From contig NZ_CP011393.1 of assembly GCF_001644665.1 (NCBI RefSeq), positions 310,001 to 374,000 of the forward strand: a stretch of 64,000 nt of DNA. The letters run 5' to 3'. Each line of letters begins with the position of its first letter. The stretch's first letter is position 1. The notes under the pieces were generated by a model. The model searched no databases and was not told the DNA's origin. It worked only from the letters and a program-made list of their open reading frames with translations. Of this stretch, positions 8,243 through 15,200 are shown one piece after another. Made by a program: the position numbers and the translations under genes. Source of the stretch: Fervidobacterium pennivorans. Lineage in GTDB: Bacteria; Thermotogota; Thermotogae; Thermotogales; Fervidobacteriaceae.

Positions 8243-9331
8243 TTATCCAAGAACGAACTCAATGAACTCTTTCTCTTTTCTTTCATCCCAAACGAATCTA
8301 TCTTTGTACCTCTCAACATCCGCTAAAAGCTTATCGTATTCTTTATACGCTTCCAGTATCTTCCTCACTGAGCCATCAACATCTTTTGGATTAATCACCA
8401 CACCTACGCCAAGTTCCTCAACAACTCGTCTCAAGGAAACAAATCTATCGCTCACAATCACCGGAGTGCTTGCGGCAAGCGAGTCGAAAAATTTATGCGG
8501 CAACGACCATAAATCATTCTTGTAATCTTCTCTCCCAGTAGTTTTAAAGGACACGAGCGAAAATGAAGCCTTCGATATCTCTTTCATCATTTCCTCATAC
8601 GGAAGAAAGCCAGTACAAATATGATTAATGTTCGAGAAAGCTTTTGAATCCATACCTACTATTTTGAAAATAAAACCTTGTCTGATAAGTTCTTTTACAA
8701 CCTGTTCCTCTTCACCAAGGGCTCTTGTTATCTTCCCAACAAAGACAATTGACTTTTCCTTTTCGGTACTCGATAACACGATACTCGCATAATTTGGAAC
8801 AACCAAGCATTCTTTTTTTCTTCCTCTCAACGAATACTCCATCTGTTCGTAAGACACAAACACAAGCTTATCAGACAACTCAATTTGCCGTTCAAATATA
8901 CTTCTCATAATCGCAGTCTTCAATTTTCCAATTATTCCAGAAAAATTCGATAGAAAATTCTCTGGATGGTACTCATGCACATCGTAAACTATTCTTTTCC
9001 CCTTCTTTTTTGCATACACAAAAGGTTCAATTGGTTTTGAAGGCAAAAAGTGGTGCATGTAAAGAATATCATAGTCCGAATTCTCTATTAAGTCCACTAT
9101 CTTTTTATCGAGCTTTCGCCTCTTCCAAAGCTTAACGAAAGCGTTTGCATTCACATTCTCGTGCCATTCGATGGGAAGATAATGTATGTTCCCATCTCTG
9201 TATTCTTTCTCAGGCATATCGGTCAAGTACTGATAGAACACGTGTGCAACTTTTGAGAGTGCTTTCACCGTTCTGTGCACACGCTTATCATCTTTTGGAT
9301 GCATGTAGCCTATTACAAGTACCTTCTTCAT
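8243..9331 (-). CDS. GT-B glycosyltransferase
   Basis: 362 residues. N-terminal Rossmann half begins MKKVLVIGYMHPKDDKRVHR, followed by DILYMHHFLPSKP and RIVYDVHEYHPENF. The C-terminal half has IVFVGKITR, a GFLPYEEMMKEISKASFSLV segment and LPHKFFDSLAASTPVIVSDR, the donor-binding region of GT4-like retaining enzymes. Its start overlaps the stop of the upstream epimerase by 4 bases (ATGA), and the downstream epimerase follows after 28 bases, so the three are translationally coupled. It probably transfers the ManNAc-type sugar made by its neighbours. Acceptor unknown. Confidence 0.85.
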   Translation of the reverse strand: MKKVLVIGYMHPKDDKRVHRTVKALSKVAHVFYQYLTDMPEKEYRDGNIHYLPIEWHENVNANAFVKLWKRRKLDKKIVDLIENSDYDILYMHHFLPSKPIEPFVYAKKKGKRIVYDVHEYHPENFLSNFSGIIGKLKTAIMRSIFERQIELSDKLVFVSYEQMEYSLRGRKKECLVVPNYASIVLSSTEKEKSIVFVGKITRALGEEEQVVKELIRQGFIFKIVGMDSKAFSNINHICTGFLPYEEMMKEISKASFSLVSFKTTGREDYKNDLWSLPHKFFDSLAASTPVIVSDRFVSLRRVVEELGVGVVINPKDVDGSVRKILEAYKEYDKLLADVERYKDRFVWDERKEKEFIEFVLG

Positions 9332-10416
9332 CTATTTTCCTCCATGAGCGATTTGAGTATCCTCTCGGATGCTTTCCCATCACCAAACGGATTTCTCAAA
9401 TCGTGTGGCTCAAAATCAACCGCTTTGTAGAGTGCATCCAACACGCTCTCTTCCTGCGTGCCAGCCAGAACACCAAATCCGCTCTCTATCAGCTCCGGTC
9501 TTTCCGTTGTCTTTCTACACACAACGACGAACTTTCCAAACGTTGGTGCTTCCTCTTGTATGCCACCACTATCCGTAGCAACAAACCTTGCACCTTTAAG
9601 CAAAGCGGTAAGCTCCACATAATCAACGGGTTCTATCAAATGCGCATTTTTACAGCCATCTAATTCAGTATATACAATATCTCTAACTTTTGGATTCTTG
9701 TGCACTGGAAAGACGATTTCTATCCCCTCTTTTTCAGAGAATTTTCTTAACGCCCTCAATATATTTCTCATTCGTTGACCTATGTTCTCTCTTCTGTGCA
9801 AAGTCACAAGAAAGTAATTCTCATGGTCTATTATCTTCTTTCTCACGCTCTCAAGGTCAAAATGATTTACAACGTACATCTGAGCATCGATTACGGTATT
9901 GCCTGTAACGATGATTCTTTTCTCATCAAACCCTTCTTTTAAAAGCGTCTCCTTAGCTCTCTGCGTTGGTGCAAACATTTTCTCGGAAACTTGATCGATA
10001 ACCCTCCTATTCATCTCTTCTGGAAACGGGTCATACAAATTCCCACTTCTAAGACCTGCCTCAATATGCCCAACTTTCACACCTCTATTGAACGCAGCAA
10101 GTGCTGCTGCCATTGCCGTAGTTGTATCGCCCTGAACAAAAATCCAATCATAGTGCCTTTCTTTTAACAACTCCTCGAATCCACGAACGACCTTATACAT
10201 CACCTCATTGAGCGTTTGATTTGCTGTCATGATATTCATATCGATATCCGCTTCAACGTTGAAAATCCCCTTCATCATATCGACCATTTCCCTGTGCTGA
10301 CCAGTGCAGATAAAATCAGCCTCAATGCCATCTTTTTCCATTTCCTTTGCTTTCAAATATACAGGTGCAACTTTAATAATCTCTGGTCTTGTACCAAAAA
10401 CAATACCTATTCTCAC
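9328..10416 (-). CDS. wecB: UDP-N-acetylglucosamine 2-epimerase (non-hydrolysing)
   Basis: 362 residues with the full WecB pattern: GTRPEIIKVAPVYL, CTGQHREMV, VQGDTTTAMAAALAAF, GHIEAGLRSGNLYDPFPEEM, RRENIGQRMRNI and TDSGGIQEEAPTFGKFV. The catalytic acids and His expected of the family are in place. It converts UDP-GlcNAc to UDP-ManNAc in the cytoplasm. It is first in a three-gene operon with a glycosyltransferase and a second epimerase. No UDP-ManNAc dehydrogenase is seen nearby, so either ManNAc itself is used or oxidation is encoded elsewhere. One of three epimerases of this superfamily in the window; this one is the most WecB-like. Confidence 0.93.
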   Translation of the reverse strand: MRIGIVFGTRPEIIKVAPVYLKAKEMEKDGIEADFICTGQHREMVDMMKGIFNVEADIDMNIMTANQTLNEVMYKVVRGFEELLKERHYDWIFVQGDTTTAMAAALAAFNRGVKVGHIEAGLRSGNLYDPFPEEMNRRVIDQVSEKMFAPTQRAKETLLKEGFDEKRIIVTGNTVIDAQMYVVNHFDLESVRKKIIDHENYFLVTLHRRENIGQRMRNILRALRKFSEKEGIEIVFPVHKNPKVRDIVYTELDGCKNAHLIEPVDYVELTALLKGARFVATDSGGIQEEAPTFGKFVVVCRKTTERPELIESGFGVLAGTQEESVLDALYKAVDFEPHDLRNPFGDGKASERILKSLMEENR

Positions 10417-10463
10417 AAAGGCACCTCCAAACTATTGATTGTAAATTTTCCATCGGTCATTTA

Positions 10464-10645
10464 TCAGAAACCCTTTAGTCTTTTGGCGACAACTTCTTCG
10501 TAAATTTTTTCCATCTCCACATTATTCTCCCAAGTATTTGAGCCTCTCAATAAATCATTGGTGCGTCATATCCATTTAATAGCATATCAACAACTTTTTT
10601 GGCAACTCTACCTTCAAACTTTGGCCCTTTTTCAACCACAAACTC
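10464..10645 (-). pseudogene. Remnant of a GT4 glycosyltransferase C-terminus
   Basis: Minus-strand translation gives EFVVEKGPKFEGRVAKKVVD, then after one frame change TWENNVEMEKIYEEVV and a stop at 10464. This matches the C-termini of the GT4 genes ending at 16666 and 19134 (EGPDFEERFAKKVVEVL and TWEYIVKMEKQVYEAV). Only the last ~60 codons survive, with at least one frameshift. It fills most of the gap between wecB and the ATPase gene and suggests a GT gene once stood here and was cut by the incoming ATPase module. Confidence 0.7.
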
Positions 10646-10711
10646 TGTTACTCACATATGGGCAGAAATATGTAAGCAGTAAAACTTTCATAAAGCACCT
10701 GCAAAATTTTG

Positions 10712-11830
10712 TCATTCCATTCTCACCATCACATACCTTTCAAACAACGGATCAATTATTTGGTATTTTCCCCTACCGAACTTTTCGATTATTCCACGCT
10801 CGGTAAGCTTCTTAAGCAAGTTATTTAACGTAGTAGCATTCGGGATTTTATATTTCTGAAGGTTAGCAATACTAAAATAACCATCTGTTTGCTCACTAAT
10901 TAATTTTAGCACATTTTTTAAATATTTGTACTCAAGAGTTTCAATTATTAACTCATACCCATACGATTCCCTTTCACAAAGGCTATCAAAAATAACATCT
11001 ATTTCTTCCTCGCTTATCAGCTCCCCTGCCTTATCCCACAGCTCATAGCACAGAAGTTGGAGAAAATATGGGTGTCCTTTCGTAAGCCTATATATCCTCT
11101 TTGCATCCTCCAATATTATCTTTTTTCCAGTGCTATTAAAGTTTTCAACGATATACTCAATACTTTCATCTTCAGGAAGCGTCTTTCCAATATCTACTCG
11201 CAAAGACGAATGATACAACACCCCTGACTTTTCAAAGAATAACTCTTCAATCATGTGCCTCATCGAACCTGAGAAAACAAACACTACATCTTTTTGCGTC
11301 TGGTAGAAACTTCTCAAACTCTCCGGTAGCTTCTCACTAATAGATTTATAAGCCTGAAACTCATCGAGCACAACAACTAACTTCTTCTTTAAATCTTTTT
11401 GCACACCTTCCAATAGTTCATACATCTGCTCAATGAGTAACTCATCGCTTAAATCGTTATCTATCGAAAACGAAATCCCACCAACATCAAAAGAAAAACT
11501 CACATGCTTTGCAATATGCTTAAGATACCTACCCACAAAGCTCATAGGGTTTTTACCTTTCAGCAACTCGTATGCCTGCTTCATCATCTTTTGCACAAAA
11601 CCTTTCAACGAAAAACAACCAAACAAATCAAGATAGATTACCGGATACCCACCTTCAGCTATGAACTTTTGCAAAAGCCATGTCTTACCAAACCTTCGTG
11701 GACCAACAACCACAACATTGTTCCCACTCTCAACTGCATTGCACAAATAACTATATTCTTCCTTTCTATCAATAAAATTCTCTGGAGTGTACGTCTTGCC
11801 AATCTTAAACGGATTAACAAAACTCCCCAT
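10712..11830 (-). CDS. AAA-type ATPase with C-terminal winged helix, copy 1
   Basis: 372 residues from ATG 11830 (GGAGGTGGTTGT before it). Walker A GPRRFGKT (residues 43-50), Walker B LVVVLDE (~151-157), a sensor-like FVFSGSMRHM (~183) and a C-terminal winged-helix segment (FSIANLQKYKIPNATTLNNL) from about residue 305. This layout matches the archaeal-type ATPase/STAND-related P-loop family that is often duplicated in thermophiles; cellular roles are mostly unknown. It is nearly identical to the gene at 24413-25531, differing mainly in the last few residues. It diverges from the small sigma-like gene at 12054 across a shared 222-base region. A bare IstB-type transposition ATPase is unlikely because of the winged helix and absence of an IS21 transposase. 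Confidence 0.88.
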   Translation of the reverse strand: MGSFVNPFKIGKTYTPENFIDRKEEYSYLCNAVESGNNVVVVGPRRFGKTWLLQKFIAEGGYPVIYLDLFGCFSLKGFVQKMMKQAYELLKGKNPMSFVGRYLKHIAKHVSFSFDVGGISFSIDNDLSDELLIEQMYELLEGVQKDLKKKLVVVLDEFQAYKSISEKLPESLRSFYQTQKDVVFVFSGSMRHMIEELFFEKSGVLYHSSLRVDIGKTLPEDESIEYIVENFNSTGKKIILEDAKRIYRLTKGHPYFLQLLCYELWDKAGELISEEEIDVIFDSLCERESYGYELIIETLEYKYLKNVLKLISEQTDGYFSIANLQKYKIPNATTLNNLLKKLTERGIIEKFGRGKYQIIDPLFERYVMVRME

Positions 11831-11950
11831 ACAACCACCTCCAATTAGTTGTATCCGTCCTTGTGACAAAAAATTTTCCAAAAATAGTGCAAAATTGGTA
11901 GATACATCTAATTGACGAGTGGTTTTATAATTTTGCAACATATCTCCCCC

Positions 11951-12000
11951 TTGACACAGGGGCTTAAATTTTGGTATTATATGTATACATTAGTATACAT
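11951..12000 (+). promoter_or_regulatory. Strong promoter with overlapping 8-4-8 palindromic operator, copy 1
   Basis: -35 TTGACA (11951-11956), 18-base spacer and extended -10 TGGTATTAT (ends 11980), followed at once by the perfect palindrome ATGTATAC-ATTA-GTATACAT (11981-12000), which would cover the transcription start. It drives the sigma-like gene at 12054 (ribosome site AAGGAGG). A palindrome in this place is a classic repressor operator. An identical copy lies at 25650-25699. What binds it is unknown; the winged-helix ATPase encoded divergently is one candidate. Confidence 0.7.
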
Positions 12001-12053
12001 ATCCCCCACTGGTAACCATCCTCAAAAAAACTCTCTGCAAGGAGGTTTTTCCA

Positions 12054-12491
12054 ATGGAACAACAAAACGAGCAAAAGCACGTTCAAAAACAATTTGCGGA
12101 TGGGGCAGCAGAAGAAGAACTCCCGGCAGAAAAATGCTCGGAAGACATCAACCAATGGCACAATAAGGTTCTTAGCTACAAACATCTTGTCCGTCGTTGG
12201 ACTGCTTACTTTTGGGGTATCAACAAAGCCTTCCTTTATTCTTACGAAGACCTTGAACAAACAATCTGGTATATTCTCATGGTAGGCTTACAAGAATTTG
12301 ACGGAAGGGGTGATGAAGAACAATTTCTCAATTGGTACATACGAAACAAGGTTGTATCGATAATGATGTACGGCAAAAAACCCCCAAAATGCACACACTT
12401 GCCATTCACACCCATTCGCTTTGACTACGTCTCTCCTGACGAGTTGGCAGAAGTCAATGAACTATTTTACTCTGATGGAGAAGATGACTAA
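12054..12491 (+). CDS. Small protein resembling sigma-70 region 2 only (intact copy)
   Basis: 145 residues. Residues ~44-105 read like sigma region 2: LVRRWTAYFWG, SYEDLEQTIWYILMVGLQEF (63-82), then DGRGDEEQFLNWYIRNKVVS. This parallels [18 protein letters not shown] and [13 protein letters not shown] of the RpoD at the window end. No region 3 or 4 follows; instead there is a conserved tail KPPKCTHLPFTPIRFDYVS and NELFYSDGEDD. The start ATG follows AAGGAGGTTTTTCC. Three broken copies occur at 25753, 29862 and 34058. Comparison with copy 2 over the second half shows about twenty base changes and one amino-acid change (Gln to Lys), so the protein was under selection. Sigma relationship is inferred from pattern; it could be an anti-sigma-like mimic or a DNA-binding regulator. 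Confidence 0.75.
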   Translation: MEQQNEQKHVQKQFADGAAEEELPAEKCSEDINQWHNKVLSYKHLVRRWTAYFWGINKAFLYSYEDLEQTIWYILMVGLQEFDGRGDEEQFLNWYIRNKVVSIMMYGKKPPKCTHLPFTPIRFDYVSPDELAEVNELFYSDGEDD

Positions 12492-12509
12492 GCAGAAAAT
12501 ACCAAAAAA

Positions 12510-12533
12510 CCGACCGGGGTATCCCTGGTCGGC
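12510..12533 (+). terminator. Intrinsic terminator after the sigma-like gene
   Basis: Stem CCGACC...GGTCGG with inner GGG/CCC pairing, preceded by an A-run and followed by CTATTTTAA, 19 bases after the stop codon. Sister copies have a different stem in the same place (GCCAGG/CCTGGC). Confidence 0.65.
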
Positions 12534-12540
12534 TATTTTA

Positions 12541-12748
12541 ATTCAGGCATGGAACTGGTCATTTACAACATTGTTGGATGAACACCTTCCAAAAAGTACA
12601 GTTGCTTTTCTCTTAGGTGTTTATGAGCATAGTGTTCAAACTTGGATCAAAAACTTTCTAATTTCTGGCATTGTTGAACATAAGAAAGGTAGACCAAAGA
12701 AACATAATACCTCTTCTCGACGTCCTTTTATCAAGAGCCAATATTCAT
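12541..12748 (+). pseudogene. Fragment of a transposase N-terminal helix-turn-helix
   Basis: In the frame starting at 12541 the translation gives HLPKSTVAFLLGVYEHSVQT, then WIKNFLISGIVEHKKGRPKK. This is the HTH plus Gly-Arg-Pro-Lys-Lys linker typical of transposase N-termini. There is no start of its own and the frame runs into the TnpB debris at 12749, so only a 60-70 codon fragment survives. IS family not determinable. Confidence 0.5.
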
Positions 12749-13079
12749 TTGACACTCCCAATTCCCTAAAGGGGGTGGGATTCTTAGCTGCTCATTTAGG
12801 CTGCCTTCCATGGAGCGTTTTTAACTCCATGGCCACAGAGGTGTGGTTTAAACCTCACTCCTCTGACGGGTGCCAATCCCGCTACTACTTGGAATTTTTT
12901 TCCAAGATACCTTTGCAAAATGTTTATCGCGCCTACTCCGTCCCTGTGATATCTAAATCCGCAACTCTTGCATTCATAGTTCCGACCATCTGCATGATTC
13001 TTGTCGCCACATACTGGGCAGATCGGGCTCGTATATTCTTCTGGGACAAGTTTCACTTCACTCCCCAGTACCTGTGCTT
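12749..13079 (-). mobile_element. IS200/IS605-type remnant: TnpB C-terminus and right end
   Basis: The minus strand encodes KLVPEEYTSPICPVCGDKNH, then YECKSCGFRYHRDGVGAINI, the C-terminal zinc ribbon (CPxCG...CxxC) and final RuvC Asp segment of TnpB, ending at 12796. Downstream is the usual right-end hairpin region (CCCACCCCCTTTAGGG) finishing in a GTGTCAA-type terminus at 12749. The N-terminal three quarters of TnpB and the left end are gone, cut by the 340-bp element that begins at 13080. In intact elements this 3' region also encodes the omega RNA, so the guide-proximal scaffold may persist here without an effector. Confidence 0.82.
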
Positions 13080-13419
13080 GATAATGTTAACTAAAAGTAT
13101 TGAAACTTTCCAAAAACCGCATTATCCTTTAAAGAGGGGACACCCCTCAACCAACTCTTGACAAAAGCAGGTCCCCCAAGATGAATAACTCAATGCTTTC
13201 TTGGCCAAGCAGTATCATTTGGTAAAAACATGTGTGAATCCAAGTTTTCATTGCTGAAAGACTTTTTCCGACTCAAGCGAGGACTGAAGAATAAGAAGAA
13301 TTTAGCGAGACATATTCGAGGTTTTTGTGTAGTGAAGAATCTTTGGAAAACGCACAATGGTAATATCAATCTCATTCTTTCACACTTACACTCTTTCATC
13401 ACTATAAGTTAACACTATC
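13080..13419 (+). mobile_element. 340-bp non-autonomous derivative of the zinc-ribbon IS, copy A
   Basis: Left end GATAATGTTAACTAAAAGTA and right end (read inward) GATAGTGTTAACTTATAGTG form imperfect terminal inverted repeats matching the full IS at 17932. Internally it keeps the first few transposase codons and the last ~60 (CESKFSLLKDFFRLKRGLKN to the stop), with the middle deleted. A copy of the same length, identical wherever I compared it, lies at 39181-39520. The matching length and deletion joint show that the shortened form itself moved. It inserted into the TnpB remnant. Confidence 0.88.
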
Positions 13420-13692
13420 TGTTTTTCCGAAATACTTCTCGATTTTTTTCATCATCAGCACATCATTCTTTTTCATTTTTCCGGGAGATAGTATAAGATT
13501 CGAGATTTTCGTAGAACTTGTCGTTTGTGTATAACTTTTTCTTTTACAATAATATCCCCTATAGTGAATTGAATTATTTCAATAAGCCAACACAACCAAT
13601 AAAAACACACCAAGAACGATTGCCCTTCAGCTAGTAGGAACTACAGCAATATCAGACGTCCCCAGTGAGCTTTCTGACTATCAGAAACGATG

Positions 13693-14115
13693 CTACTTTA
13701 GAAAAACGGCTGCTTCAAATATTTTCACGCCTAATCTTGCAAAATGTTTCTTGTCAAAAGTTATTACTCCATCTGCATCTGAGCTTAGAGCATGTTGCGC
13801 AAGGTATGCGTCAATAAAATCCACGTTCCTTGACTTGTAGCCCTCAAGAGCCAAGAGCACGTTGTCCCTTTCCTCACATTCTATACCTCTTGATGACACA
13901 AATACCGACAAAGTATCTGCGATTTGGGATTTTGCAATTTCATAAAACGATTCTAATACCCATACAACCTCAGCAATGGTTATCACAGATACTAATAGTG
14001 CAATTTCTCCCTTATCCGCCATATCCATTACATGCTTTGCTTTTGGTGACAATTCATCGTTATCGTTGAGCAAGTATCTTAGGATGATGTTTGCATCAAT
14101 CCAGTATTTTTTCAT
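13693..14115 (-). CDS. vapC: PIN-domain toxin of a VapBC pair
   Basis: 140 residues. The PIN-fold acidic residues are visible: Asp in YWIDANIILRYLL (residue 7), Glu in TIAEVVWVLE (~50), Asp in NVDFIDAYLAQHA (~102) and Asp in DGVITFDKKHFARL (~120). VapC toxins are Mg-dependent RNases that cleave tRNA or rRNA loops when freed from VapB. Its ATG overlaps the stop of vapB (ATGA), the usual coupling. All catalytic positions look intact, so the toxin could be active. The 270 bases downstream to the 340-bp element hold nothing recognisable. Confidence 0.92.
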   Translation of the reverse strand: MKKYWIDANIILRYLLNDNDELSPKAKHVMDMADKGEIALLVSVITIAEVVWVLESFYEIAKSQIADTLSVFVSSRGIECEERDNVLLALEGYKSRNVDFIDAYLAQHALSSDADGVITFDKKHFARLGVKIFEAAVFLK

Positions 14116-14393
14116 CTCTTCATCCTCTCACTTTCCCTCTTAGCCGTCCACATCTTTTTGGTGTTCTCTGTCTCATCTTCCAAACTTGAAAACTTCACAC
14201 CTGATTTTAAAGAGCCGTACAACTCAGAAAGTCTTTTCCTTTTCACTATTTTCATCAGAATAGTTCCATCATCAAGCATACGGAAGATGACCAAATCTCC
14301 CGTCTGGGCACCTATTGCCTTTCGTATTTTTGCTGGAATCTGCACCTGACCTCTACTTGAAATAATAGCGGAAGACTGTACAATTTCATGCAT
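14112..14393 (-). CDS. vapB: AbrB/SpoVT-type antitoxin of a VapBC pair
   Basis: About 93 residues from ATG 14393, which lies 8 bases after GGAGG (a GTG three codons earlier is too close). The swapped-hairpin AbrB domain is at residues ~3-50: SSAIISSRGQVQIPAKIRKA then IGAQTGDLVIFRMLDDGTI. The basic C-terminal half would wrap the VapC active site. It probably also represses its own promoter, found just upstream at 14418. It is four bases overlapped with vapC. Confidence 0.9.
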   Translation of the reverse strand: MHEIVQSSAIISSRGQVQIPAKIRKAIGAQTGDLVIFRMLDDGTILMKIVKRKRLSELYGSLKSGVKFSSLEDETENTKKMWTAKRESERMKR

Positions 14394-14417
14394 TACTATC
14401 ACCTCCTGGATAATTAT

Positions 14418-14426
14418 ATTATATCA
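14418..14426 (-). promoter_or_regulatory. Extended -10 promoter of vapBC
   Basis: On the minus strand TGATATAAT, an extended -10, lies about 25 bases before the vapB ATG. The surrounding A/T palindromic stretch (TATATTATATC) could be the VapB operator. No clear -35. Confidence 0.4.
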
Positions 14427-14649
14427 TGTTATTCTAGCTTTATTATGCAAAATCTATAATGACATTAAAAATTTGGAAAGGTGTTTCTAGCAAAGACAAC
14501 TTGCAAATACTAAGAAAATCGCTCAGAAGAGAAATGTAAAAACGATCTAGGATCACGAAAGTCTGGGCAAATTACAGACTGGCAATTTACAAACCAGCAG
14601 TAGGAAGGAAATTTTACTGAGAGAAAACCTCCCTAGAAAATGCATAAAT

Positions 14650-15086
14650 GTTTGTATGATTTGCTGGGAAACTCACTGAAAACCGTCAAAGCAATAGTCA
14701 ACATTAACGTCGAGACCATGTGCAAAGACTGGGCTATGAGCAAACAAAAACTCTACCAAGTTCTCTATGCAATGCCGCAAGTCGGTTTAATTACAATTAC
14801 TTAAAATCACCGGCTGAAAAGCCAAGCTCTAAAGGTTCAAAGATATTCTTTGCTGACCCTGTTATTTACAATGTCTTAGAAGCAGGATGTCTTCGCATTG
14901 AAAAATCGCGGGACACCATTTGCTGAAAAAGACGAAACAAAAGCAGATTTAGTTTTCAACGGGATTCACCTGGAATTCGGAGGAGCAAACAAAAACCCAA
15001 AACTGGCAGATTTTGTCATCCGAGACGATATAGACCTGCCTGTTAGAAATTGTATCCCGATGTGGGTGCTTGGGATGGGGTGGTAA
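14650..15086 (+). pseudogene. C-terminal remnant of an AAA/DUF4143-type ATPase
   Basis: Translation pieces in changing frames give INVETMCKDWAMSKQKLYQV, then GSKIFFADPVIYNVLEAG, then EKDETKADLVFNGIHLEF and VIRDDIDLPVRN, ending GMGW. They match in order the last third of the intact ATPase at 28667-29836 (INVESMCKEWRLSKEKLYQL ... VIRDDIDLPVRNAIPMW ... GMGW). At least two frameshifts and a small deletion are present, and the P-loop half is absent. 14427-14650 holds no readable gene and may be the decayed front of the same gene. Confidence 0.82.
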
Positions 15087-15200
15087 GGAGCTGTTTGTGG
15101 TCTTTGTATTCATGGGGTATACCAAAACCTTGCAAAATCGGACTACTTGCCTACAAAAGAATATCTCCAGAAGTCCTGGTCTAACTCAGGTTTCATACGA

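Noticed and set aside
10712-11830. Reading the ATPase as an IS21 IstB helper
   Set aside because: It has a C-terminal winged helix, lacks IstB-specific patterns and has no IstA transposase next to it.
12421-13161. A 246-codon plus-strand frame spanning the sigma-like end, HTH fragment and TnpB debris
   Set aside because: It crosses a terminator and three unrelated sequences, one of which is clearly coding on the minus strand; the length is accidental.
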